Below the pieces are notes generated by a model. It did no database searches and was not told the DNA's origin. It was given only the letters and a program-made list of their open reading frames with translations. Below, in pieces: positions 35,326 to 43,332 of a stretch of DNA of 64,000 nt. Origin of the DNA: Flavobacteriaceae bacterium Ap0902 (lineage in GTDB: Bacteria; Bacteroidota; Bacteroidia; Flavobacteriales; Weeksellaceae); NCBI GenBank assembly GCA_009835005.1, contig WTFG01000003.1, positions 1-64,000 on the forward strand, given 5' to 3'. How positions within the stretch are numbered: the stretch's first letter is position 1; each line of letters begins with the position of its first letter. The translations under genes were made by a program, and so were the position numbers.

Positions 35326-37620
35326 ATGAAACTAATAATTAAACAATGGCTCATATTGCTCCCTCTTTTTGGGCTTATCATTGGACATGCGCAAGAGGGC
35401 AGTATATCTGGTACAGTATCTTCAACAGATGGTACAATAGGGAATATTCAAATTAAATTGTTAGAGAGCGATTTTCAAACTACTACCAACAACAGCGGTT
35501 TTTTTATTTTAGAGAATATTCCAGTAGGAAGTTATACCCTCCAAATTTCTGATTTATTGTATAAACCATACCAAGAAAAAATTCAAATAATAGAGAATGA
35601 ATCGCTGGATATGGATATTTATTTAGAAGAGCGGAAGGAAGAAATGGATTTGAACGATATTGTCATTTCTGGTACCATGAAAGCGGTGCAAAGAGATAAG
35701 AGCCCTGTACCTGTAGAAGTATATAGCCAAACCTATTTTAAGAAAAATCCCACACCCAATATGTTTGAAGCCTTGCAAAATGTGAATGGTGTACGTCCAC
35801 AGGTAAATTGTAATGTTTGTAACACAGGAGATATTCATATCAATGGATTAGAAGGACCTTACACTATGGTTCTTATTGACGGAATGCCAATTGTAAGTTC
35901 ATTGGGTACAGTATACGGGCTTTCTGGAATCCCTAATGCATTGATAGAAAGAATAGAGGTAGTGAAAGGACCTGCCTCTTCTCTATATGGAAGTGAGGCT
36001 GTTGGAGGCTTGATTAATATTATCACCAAAAAAACTAAAAATGCAGATAAATTTTCTGCAGACGTGATGGCTACTTCTTGGCAAGAATACAATGCGGATT
36101 TGGGTTATAAATTCAATATCGGAGAGAATGTAGATGTCTTGACAGGTGTAAATTATTATAATTATTCTAATCCAATAGATAACAACGATGATAACTTTAC
36201 AGATGTGACTTTACAAGACAGAATTTCTGTTTTCCAAAAATGGAATTTTAAAAGACCAGAAAATAGACTGTTCAGTATTGCGGGAAGATATTTATATGAA
36301 GATCGTTGGGGTGGTGATATGAACTGGAATAAATCTTACCGTGGTGGAGAAGAGGTTTATGGTGAGAGTATCTACACTAGCCGTGCAGAATTAATCGGTA
36401 ACTACCAATTACCACTAAACGAAAAGATGTTTTTCTCTTTCTCTTTTATTAGTCACGATCAAGATAGCCGATATGGGAGCACTTCCTATATCGCAGATCA
36501 AAAGATTGGTTTTGGACAATTAACTTGGGATAAAAAAGCAGGAATGCATGATTTGCTCACAGGAGTTGCTTTACGTTACACCTATTATGATGATAATACA
36601 CCAGCCACACTAGGCGATGGAAATCTTAATATTCCAGAAAAAGATTGGCTGCCTGGAATATTTATCCAAGATGAAATGAACGTTGCACCAGGGCACAATC
36701 TACTTCTAGGAATGCGTTATGACCACAATCAAGTACATGGGAATATCTTCACCCCTCGTGTAGCCTATAAATGGCAAGTAAATAGCAATAATATACTTAG
36801 ACTAAATGCTGGTACGGGTTTCCGAGTAGTGAATTTATTTACAGAGGATCATGCAGCGCTTACGGGTGCTAGAGATGTAGTGATTGAGAATGATTTAGAG
36901 CCAGAAAAATCATACAATGCGAATCTGAATTTCATCAAAAAAATTCATACCAACAGTGGAGCTCTTATTAATTTAGATGCTTCTGCATTCTATACTTATT
37001 TTAATAATCGCATTGTACCTGATTATGATACCAATCCCCAACAAATCATATATGATAATTTAGATGGTCATGCAGAGAGCAAAGGGATTAGCCTAAATTC
37101 AGAAATTAAATTCCGCAATGGATTAGATATCATTTTAGGGGCTACCTTAATGGAAAATACCATCACAGAAAATGGTGTGACAGAAGAGCCAGAATTTGCA
37201 GAAAATTTTATGGGAACATGGGCTGCATCTTATAAAATCAATGCCTGGAATTTAGCTATTGATTATACAGGAAATGTTTATAGTCCAATGAATCTTCCCC
37301 TTGTGTCAGATTTAGACCCAAGAAAACCAGAATCGCCATGGTGGAGTATTCAAAACATACAATTGACTTATGATGGTTTAGATAATTTTGAAATCTATGG
37401 AGGCGTAAAGAACTTATTGAACTGGACGCCTAATGAAGGGAATCCATTCATTATTGCTAGAACAAATGATCCATTTGATCAAGAAGTTGATTTTGATCAA
37501 GAAGGAAATGCTATTGCAACTCCTGAAAATCCTTATGCATTAGTCTTTGACCCAGCCTATGTATATGCATCCAACCAAGGAATTAGAGGTTTCTTAGGTT
37601 TAAGATATATTATTAGATAA
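35326..37620 (+). CDS. TonB-dependent outer-membrane receptor, probable metal uptake
   Basis: 764 residues. Signal peptide, then a carboxypeptidase-regulatory-like domain (residues about 25-100), plug domain with VNCNVCNTGDIHINGLEG, TMVLIDGMPIV, IERIEVVKGPASSLYGSEAVGGLINIITK, and a C-terminal 22-strand-type barrel ending GLRYIIR. The CNVC pair inside the plug is notable. The upstream DtxR-type box and the divergent DtxR-family gene imply metal-repressed expression, so the cargo is likely an iron or manganese complex. Followed 22 bases later by a thioredoxin-like gene in the same direction. Confidence 0.92.
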   Translation: MKLIIKQWLILLPLFGLIIGHAQEGSISGTVSSTDGTIGNIQIKLLESDFQTTTNNSGFFILENIPVGSYTLQISDLLYKPYQEKIQIIENESLDMDIYLEERKEEMDLNDIVISGTMKAVQRDKSPVPVEVYSQTYFKKNPTPNMFEALQNVNGVRPQVNCNVCNTGDIHINGLEGPYTMVLIDGMPIVSSLGTVYGLSGIPNALIERIEVVKGPASSLYGSEAVGGLINIITKKTKNADKFSADVMATSWQEYNADLGYKFNIGENVDVLTGVNYYNYSNPIDNNDDNFTDVTLQDRISVFQKWNFKRPENRLFSIAGRYLYEDRWGGDMNWNKSYRGGEEVYGESIYTSRAELIGNYQLPLNEKMFFSFSFISHDQDSRYGSTSYIADQKIGFGQLTWDKKAGMHDLLTGVALRYTYYDDNTPATLGDGNLNIPEKDWLPGIFIQDEMNVAPGHNLLLGMRYDHNQVHGNIFTPRVAYKWQVNSNNILRLNAGTGFRVVNLFTEDHAALTGARDVVIENDLEPEKSYNANLNFIKKIHTNSGALINLDASAFYTYFNNRIVPDYDTNPQQIIYDNLDGHAESKGISLNSEIKFRNGLDIILGATLMENTITENGVTEEPEFAENFMGTWAASYKINAWNLAIDYTGNVYSPMNLPLVSDLDPRKPESPWWSIQNIQLTYDGLDNFEIYGGVKNLLNWTPNEGNPFIIARTNDPFDQEVDFDQEGNAIATPENPYALVFDPAYVYASNQGIRGFLGLRYIIR

Positions 37621-37642
37621 AATATTAAAGACAAGAAATAAA

Positions 37643-38116
37643 ATGAAAATTCTAAATGCCATATTTAGATATACAATGATTCTGGGAAGCCTTGTGCTTT
37701 CCAGCCATTGTTTTTCTCAATTAAAAGAATATTCATTTCCTGAGATTGATTCATTACAACAAGTAGAACCAAGAAAGACAGTGGTTTTTATTCATACAAG
37801 CTGGTGTACTTATTGTAGCATGATGAATAAATCTGTTTTTGGCGACGAGAAAATCGCTGATATACTAAATGAAAAATATTATTATGTTCCTCTTGATGCC
37901 GAAGGCGAAAAAAATATAGATTTTGCTGGTAAAACATTCAAATTTATCCCAAACGGCATGAACACTGGAATTCACGAATTGGCTACTGCTTTGGGTACAA
38001 TAGATGGTAAATTATCCTACCCCACACTCGTTATATTAAATGAAAAATATGAAATCGTTTTTCAGTATGGTGGTTTGCTAGATAGAGAAAGCGTAAAAGA
38101 AATTTTACTGAATTAA
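37643..38116 (+). CDS. Thioredoxin-fold exported protein
   Basis: 157 residues: signal peptide ending in CFSQ, then a thioredoxin-like domain with redox motif HTSWCTYCSMM (CTYC), a cis-Pro segment LSYPTLVIL and YVPLDAEGEKNI. The motif and the leader suggest periplasmic thiol-disulfide exchange, similar to DUF255/thioredoxin_7 proteins. Co-directional with the receptor and 22 bases behind it, so it may keep the receptor's plug Cys pair reduced or act in the same metal-stress response; that link is inference. Confidence 0.85.
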   Translation: MKILNAIFRYTMILGSLVLSSHCFSQLKEYSFPEIDSLQQVEPRKTVVFIHTSWCTYCSMMNKSVFGDEKIADILNEKYYYVPLDAEGEKNIDFAGKTFKFIPNGMNTGIHELATALGTIDGKLSYPTLVILNEKYEIVFQYGGLLDRESVKEILLN

Positions 38117-38129
38117 TCCAAAATTTTTA

Positions 38130-38160
38130 TTGGGTATTTCAAAAGTTTTAATTACTTTTA
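38130..38160 (+). promoter_or_regulatory. Likely promoter of the asnB leader transcript
   Basis: TTG at 38130-38132 and TACTTTTA at 38153-38160, 20 bases apart, approximate the Bacteroidota -33/-7 pattern. This would place the transcript start about 20 bases before the leader-peptide ATG. Confidence 0.4.
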
Positions 38161-38187
38161 TCAAATAATAAACGAATAACAAACGAA

Positions 38188-38256
38188 ATGTTTATCAATT
38201 TTAATCTTAACAATGCTAATAATAATCTTCTATATCAGAGGACAAGATGGCTATGA
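38188..38256 (+). CDS. Asparagine-rich leader peptide of the asnB attenuator
   Basis: A 22-codon reading frame with ATG at 38188 and TGA at 38254. It begins MFINFNLNNANNN: seven of its first 13 codons are Asn (six AAT, one AAC), including runs of two and three, then a tail LLYQRTRWL. The position (160 bp upstream of asparagine synthetase), the enrichment in the amino acid the downstream enzyme makes, and the following overlapping hairpins are the classic layout of a ribosome-mediated attenuator. Control codons span 38197-38226. No Shine-Dalgarno sequence; the ATG is preceded by an A-rich stretch, usual for the phylum. The product is expected to be only a regulatory translation event. Confidence 0.85.
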   Translation: MFINFNLNNANNNLLYQRTRWL

Positions 38257-38298
38257 TTTAAATTGAAAATTAAAAAAATATTATGAACCTCTTGTCCT
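38239..38298 (+). promoter_or_regulatory. Antiterminator of the asnB attenuator
   Basis: AGGACAAGA at 38239-38247, lying inside leader codons 18-20, is complementary over nine bases to TCTTGTCCT at 38290-38298. The second segment overlaps the 5' arm of the terminator (38286-38296), so the two structures exclude each other. A ribosome stalled on the Asn codons leaves 38239-38247 free; a ribosome that reaches the stop at 38254 covers it. Confidence 0.8.
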
Positions 38299-38321
38299 TA
38301 TGGCAGGAGGTTTTTTTTTTT
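38286..38321 (+). terminator. Attenuator terminator upstream of asnB
   Basis: AACCTCTTGTC (38286-38296) pairs with GGCAGGAGGTT (38302-38312) over 11 bp with two G.T pairs and a five-base loop, followed by a run of 11 T (38311-38321). It sits 26 bases before the asnB ATG with no gene end to terminate, so it can only act on the leader transcript. Confidence 0.9.
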
Positions 38322-38347
38322 GGAATAAACTTTAAAAACTAAATATT

Positions 38348-40018
38348 ATGTGTGGTATTGTAGCTGCTTTTGATTTAAAAGAATCAAGCCAAAATTTAAG
38401 AGAACAAATCCTAGAAATGTCTAAAAGATTAAGACACCGCGGTCCTGATTGGAGTGGAATCTATTCAGATGATAATACGATAATCTCTCACGAACGATTA
38501 GCCATTGTAGATCCAATATCTGGAAAACAACCCTTGGTGAGTACAGATGAAAATGTAATCTTGGCCGTGAACGGGGAAATCTATAACCATAGAGAACTTA
38601 AAAAAGAATTGTCAGATTATAAATTCAAGACCGCCTCTGATTGTGAGGTAATCATCCCACTATATCAGAAGAAAGGCGCAAAATTCTTAAATGACTTGAA
38701 TGGAATTTTTGGTTTTACGTTATATGATAAAAGACAAAAAAGTTATCTAATTGCAAGAGATCACATGGGCATCATCCCACTCTATATTGGCTGGGATAGA
38801 AAGGGATGTTTCTATGTTGCCTCAGAACTTAAAGCACTAGAAGGTTACTGCAACAAGATAGAAATATTCCCTCCTGGGCATTATCTAGACAGCCAGGAAG
38901 GTGAGATTAAACCTTGGTATCATACTAATTGGCGTACTTATGATGTTGTAAAAGATAAGCATACTGATTTAATTAAAATCAGAAAAGCTTTAGAGGATGC
39001 GGTTCATAGACAATTGATGTCTGATGTTCCTTATGGGGTATTACTTTCTGGTGGTTTAGATTCTTCTATAATCTCTGCCATTGCTAAAAAATATGCAGAT
39101 AAACGCATTGAAAGTGATGACCAATTAAATGCTTGGTACCCACAATTACATTCGTTTTCTATTGGATTAAAGGGTTCTCCAGATTTAACAGCGGCTCAAA
39201 AGGTGGCAGATCACATTGGTACTATTCATCATCCTATAACCTTCACTGTCCAAGAAGGCTTAGATGCCATACGAGATGTGATTTATTATTTAGAGACTTA
39301 TGATATAACCACTGTACGAGCGAGTACGCCTATGTATCTGATGGCGAGAGTGATTAAATCTATGGGGATTAAAATGGTGCTTTCTGGCGAAGGCGCAGAT
39401 GAAATTTTTGGAGGATATTTATACTTTCATAAAGCACCCAATGCACAGGAATTTCATGAAGAAACCGTGCGTAAATTAGATTACCTATACCAATATGATT
39501 GCCTAAGAGCCAATAAATCACTCATGGCATGGGGCATAGAGGGACGGGTTCCTTTTTTGGATAAAGAATTTATAGATGTTGCCATGCAGATAAATCCAGA
39601 GGATAAAATGATCAAGGATGGCAAAATTGAGAAATGGGTTCTACGCAAAGCTTTTGAAGATTTATTACCCCCAGAGATTGTATGGAGACAGAAAGAACAA
39701 TTCTCTGATGGTGTGGGTTATACTTGGATAGATTCCCTCAAAGAATTAGTGAGTCAAAAAATAAGTGACAAAGATTTAGAAACCGCTTATCATAGGTTTC
39801 CAGAACAACCACCTCAAACCAAAGAGGAATACTATTACAGAAGTATTTTTCAAGATCTTTTCCCGTCCAAAAGTGCCGCACTCACAGTGCCTTCTGCTCC
39901 ATCCGTTGCTTGCAGCACACCTACGGCTCTCAAATGGCACAAAGCATTTGAAGCCCTGAATGACCCTAGTGGCCGTTCCGTGGCACAAGTACACACAGAT
40001 GCTTATAACAAAGTATAG
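38348..40018 (+). CDS. asnB: Asparagine synthase (glutamine-hydrolysing)
   Basis: Makes asparagine from aspartate, glutamine and ATP. 556 residues: N-terminal class II amidotransferase domain starting MCGIVAAFDL with catalytic Cys2 exposed after Met removal, RLRHRGPDWSG, NGEIYNHRELK; then the synthetase domain with PP-loop LLSGGLDSSIISAIAKKYA and LSGEGADEIFGGYLYF. Length and domain order match E. coli AsnB. Controlled by the Asn-leader attenuator directly upstream; followed by its own terminator. Odd detail: a serine/alanine-rich tail near residues 518-535. Confidence 0.96.
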   Translation: MCGIVAAFDLKESSQNLREQILEMSKRLRHRGPDWSGIYSDDNTIISHERLAIVDPISGKQPLVSTDENVILAVNGEIYNHRELKKELSDYKFKTASDCEVIIPLYQKKGAKFLNDLNGIFGFTLYDKRQKSYLIARDHMGIIPLYIGWDRKGCFYVASELKALEGYCNKIEIFPPGHYLDSQEGEIKPWYHTNWRTYDVVKDKHTDLIKIRKALEDAVHRQLMSDVPYGVLLSGGLDSSIISAIAKKYADKRIESDDQLNAWYPQLHSFSIGLKGSPDLTAAQKVADHIGTIHHPITFTVQEGLDAIRDVIYYLETYDITTVRASTPMYLMARVIKSMGIKMVLSGEGADEIFGGYLYFHKAPNAQEFHEETVRKLDYLYQYDCLRANKSLMAWGIEGRVPFLDKEFIDVAMQINPEDKMIKDGKIEKWVLRKAFEDLLPPEIVWRQKEQFSDGVGYTWIDSLKELVSQKISDKDLETAYHRFPEQPPQTKEEYYYRSIFQDLFPSKSAALTVPSAPSVACSTPTALKWHKAFEALNDPSGRSVAQVHTDAYNKV

Positions 40019-40027
40019 TATTGACCA

Positions 40028-40062
40028 AAAAAGTCTCAAGACAAACTATTTTGAGACTTTTT
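40028..40062. terminator. Bidirectional terminator between asnB and the YihY gene
   Basis: AAAAGTCTCAA pairs with TTGAGACTTTT, flanked by A and T runs on both sides; convergent genes share it. Confidence 0.85.
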
Positions 40063-40083
40063 CAATTTTTATTATTAATGCTC

Positions 40084-41007
40084 TTATTCGGATGTGGCTC
40101 CTTTGCCTAAATTGGCATATTCTTGACTCTTCCATACGGCGTGATCAGAAGGCTTGAATTTATAACCTTTTTCCATTGCGTGAATTTTTGTGAATTCCGC
40201 GCCAAAAAATATGATTAAAAAGGAATAATTAATCCATATCATGATTAGTACCACCGTACCTGCAGCCCCGTAAGCCGAAGCAGGTTCAAAATTTTCAAAA
40301 TAATATCCTAGTAAAAATTTACCTAACGTAAATAAAACGGCTGTGACCAACGCCCCCGTATAAACTGCTTTCCATGGAATTTCTACATCTGGTAAAATCT
40401 TGAAAATAATGGCAAAAATAGCTGCCACTAATAAAAAACCAACCCCCAAATTGATGATTTGAGCCATTTGATAAGTTTCTGCGCCGAATTCTGTGGTAAT
40501 GAATTCATTTAGTGAACTTAAAACGGTAGATAATATCATAGATACGACCATCAACAAACCTATAATCAGAATCACCACCAAGGAATTGATTCTATCCATC
40601 ACATATTTTTTAATAGCCTGATTAGGCTGCGTTTCAATGCCCCAAAGATTGTTTAATGATTTTTGAAGCATAAAGAATAAGGTGGTAGCACCAAAAATGA
40701 GCGTCATCACCCCTACCGTTTTCATCAATATACCATCTTGATCGATCATAGCCTTTTCTATAATTTTTTGAATGCTCCTGGCCGCATCCCTATCGAGTGC
40801 CATTTCTATTTGATTGCTAATTTCTCCACGTACCACTTTTTCTCCAAAAAAAGCACCCGCAGACCATATAATGATAATTAATAATCCGGGTATAGAGAAC
40901 AAGGCAGAATATGCTAGTCCCGCTGATTCTATAAAAACATTAGAATCTGTGTAGGACTTGAAAGTTTTCTTAAATACTTCTAGGTAAAACTTAAATGTAT
41001 CTTTCAT
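40084..41007 (-). CDS. YihY/BrkB-family inner-membrane protein
   Basis: 307 residues with about six hydrophobic segments. Seen: AGLAYSALFSIPGLLIIIIWSAGAFFG near the N-terminus, IFGATTLFFMLQKSLNNLWGI, and GAAGTVVLIMIWINYSFLIIFFGAEFTK, all typical of the YihY (formerly RNase BN) family. Transport or envelope role is suspected for the family but unproven. It lies 12 bases after the TamL gene and on the same strand, so it is likely part of the TamB-TamL-YihY transcription unit. Confidence 0.9.
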   Translation of the reverse strand: MKDTFKFYLEVFKKTFKSYTDSNVFIESAGLAYSALFSIPGLLIIIIWSAGAFFGEKVVRGEISNQIEMALDRDAARSIQKIIEKAMIDQDGILMKTVGVMTLIFGATTLFFMLQKSLNNLWGIETQPNQAIKKYVMDRINSLVVILIIGLLMVVSMILSTVLSSLNEFITTEFGAETYQMAQIINLGVGFLLVAAIFAIIFKILPDVEIPWKAVYTGALVTAVLFTLGKFLLGYYFENFEPASAYGAAGTVVLIMIWINYSFLIIFFGAEFTKIHAMEKGYKFKPSDHAVWKSQEYANLGKGATSE

Positions 41008-41019
41008 AATTTTTTTTAA

Positions 41020-43329
41020 TTAAAATGGATAACCTATGGCGAGATTAAATATTAGATTATCACTTCTCCAATCACTGTCTCCAAAATCAATTTTGTCAAA
41101 TGTCCATCGGTCATCTTCTTCATAATAGGGAATTCTTAAGGGAATAGCCAAATCCAGCCTCAAGACCAGAATGCTAAAGTCTAAGCGTAAACCCACACCA
41201 GCACCTACAGCAATTTCTTTAAACCAATCTTTGGTAAATTTACCTCCTGGTCTATCTGGGTCTTCGTTTACAAGCCAAATATTACCAGCATCTACGAAAA
41301 CGGCACCGTTAATGAAATTCCAAATATTGGCTCTATATTCTGCATTCAATTCTAATCTTATGTCTCCGCCTTGATCAAAATAGAATGAAGCATTTTGAGT
41401 CTCTGGATCATAACTACCAGGACCTAAAGTTCTGGCTCTAAAAGCACGGATACTGTTGGTACCACCTGCAAAAAATTGTCTAGAAAAAGGTATATACCTG
41501 GAATTACCATAAGGATAGGCCAGGCCAGCAATCAAACGCGTTGCTATGCTATGTTTCTGAGAAAAGTCATGATAAAATCTAAAATCATGTTCCATTTTAG
41601 CATATTGACTAAAGGGAATATCAAAGATTTCTTTTTGATCTCCTCCTTCTACATCGGCTCCCAAAAACAAGCCTGTAAGGTTCCCTGATAAATCCAGCAT
41701 ACCTCTATAATACATGGTGTTTTTGATGGGCAGCATGGTATTGGTATAAGTATAGGTATAGGTGGGGCCAAAAATTAGTTGATCCTCTACCACCCTTTGC
41801 AAAACTGGGTTATCTTGCATGATGCTATCATATGTGGCTGTAACATTTTGTGGATACACCAATGTAGCGTCTAAGACTTTTAAATGGTGCTCCTTTCTAA
41901 TATTTTCTTTCCATAAATATCCAAAAGAAGTATTGAAGTTATGCAAAGAATATAGTTGCGTTCTATTTAAAAACTCATACCCGATACTTGCATTGGTTCT
42001 TGGTACGAATGCGCCTCTAGTATTTATCTTGAATGGTACAATTAATCTCGGAATAGATAATTCTGCTTTGGCTCCTATTCTATATATATTGTTGGCATCA
42101 CGCTTCCCACCCATCTGTACATCGGTGCTACCATAAGCAGTTACCCTTAATTGCTCTGCGCCTTTGAATATATTTCTATGCGTCCAGTTTAAGTTAACCT
42201 CACTCCCTACATAATCGGCAGAGTTACTACGCGCGGTAGTTTCTAAACGTAAAGATTGCATCTCTCTAGGAGTCAACAAATAGTAGGCATCAAATTTATT
42301 CTGAGTAGAGTCTGAAATGATAAATTCATTTTTCACGAATTTATAAACCCCTAAACTCACCAATCTATTTAATGTTAAATTATGATCTGTCCTGTTATAG
42401 AGTTCATCTCTTTCAAATTGAAGCGCCCTATCAAATATTTTAGGTTTAAATTTATCTTCAGGATCAATAATATACATATCGTTATAAACTTCTAACGAAT
42501 CTGTATTATATGGAATCTCATAGCCACTGGATTTAAGGTCATTGATATTATAATCCGTAAAAATCACTACCTTATCGATTCTGAATTGTTTTCTAGCCAA
42601 TTCTGGTATACTCTTTTTTAATTGCGGTGTTAAATCAACTTTGCTATCATTGGCTACCGTACTATCTGCTTCTACAATGATATTATCTGGGTGAAAGTAA
42701 TAAAAACCCCTTTCCTTCAACCTTGTATCAATGCGTTGTCTTTCTCTTTTGATTACATCTAAATCAAAAGGGTCCCCAGGTTTTAAAATGGTTTTATCCG
42801 CTAATTTAGCGATCTCTTGCCCCAAAATGCTAGAATCTAATTTGAAATCTACATTGCTAATATAATAGCGATTCTTTGGCTTCACGGTATATTCCACCTG
42901 GGCCGTTTTGTCCTTTAGTTTGGTTTCATAGGAGGCTTGCGCATTAAAATATCCCTTATTCTCTGAATAATTTACAATGATATCTTGATTGAAATCCTCA
43001 TCCACCTCCTTGAGTAGCACTGGTTCTTCTCCCAATTTTTGTTTAATCCAGTGGCGAATACCTTTTTCTTTATCAACCTCGCCCATCAGATTATTGATGA
43101 ACAATTTGGGACGCAATCCCAAGATAGAAGTATTCGGCTTAGGGGTTATTTTATCTTCTAGACCATCAATCAATTGTGATTTATCTTTTTTGGATATAGT
43201 ATCTGAATCTATAATGATAGCAGCACCCGTATACAGACGCTCCCCTTCTTTTAAATGAGAAGTTCCACAGGAATTTAACCCAACACACAATGCACAAATG
43301 CCTATAAAATAAGATAGTGGCTTCTTCAT
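41020..43329 (-). CDS. tamL: TamL: BamA/TamA-family outer-membrane lipoprotein
   Basis: 769 residues. Signal peptide with lipobox VGLNSC, POTRA-like N-terminal half (to about residue 330; YYISNVDFKLDSS, GFYYFHPDNI), and a C-terminal 16-strand BamA-type barrel (residues 350-769) with GGTNSIRAFRARTLGPGSY (the conserved RGF-like loop region) and terminal LAIGYPF. Bacteroidota use this lipidated TamA version with TamB. It begins four bases after the TamB stop, so the pair is one operon. Role: moving lipids or assembling outer-membrane proteins. Confidence 0.92.
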   Translation of the reverse strand: MKKPLSYFIGICALCVGLNSCGTSHLKEGERLYTGAAIIIDSDTISKKDKSQLIDGLEDKITPKPNTSILGLRPKLFINNLMGEVDKEKGIRHWIKQKLGEEPVLLKEVDEDFNQDIIVNYSENKGYFNAQASYETKLKDKTAQVEYTVKPKNRYYISNVDFKLDSSILGQEIAKLADKTILKPGDPFDLDVIKRERQRIDTRLKERGFYYFHPDNIIVEADSTVANDSKVDLTPQLKKSIPELARKQFRIDKVVIFTDYNINDLKSSGYEIPYNTDSLEVYNDMYIIDPEDKFKPKIFDRALQFERDELYNRTDHNLTLNRLVSLGVYKFVKNEFIISDSTQNKFDAYYLLTPREMQSLRLETTARSNSADYVGSEVNLNWTHRNIFKGAEQLRVTAYGSTDVQMGGKRDANNIYRIGAKAELSIPRLIVPFKINTRGAFVPRTNASIGYEFLNRTQLYSLHNFNTSFGYLWKENIRKEHHLKVLDATLVYPQNVTATYDSIMQDNPVLQRVVEDQLIFGPTYTYTYTNTMLPIKNTMYYRGMLDLSGNLTGLFLGADVEGGDQKEIFDIPFSQYAKMEHDFRFYHDFSQKHSIATRLIAGLAYPYGNSRYIPFSRQFFAGGTNSIRAFRARTLGPGSYDPETQNASFYFDQGGDIRLELNAEYRANIWNFINGAVFVDAGNIWLVNEDPDRPGGKFTKDWFKEIAVGAGVGLRLDFSILVLRLDLAIPLRIPYYEEDDRWTFDKIDFGDSDWRSDNLIFNLAIGYPF

Positions 43330-43332
43330 AAA

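Noticed and set aside
38117-38347. A metabolite riboswitch before asnB
   Set aside because: The leader ORF with Asn codons and the simple two-hairpin competition explain the region; no multi-helix junction was seen.
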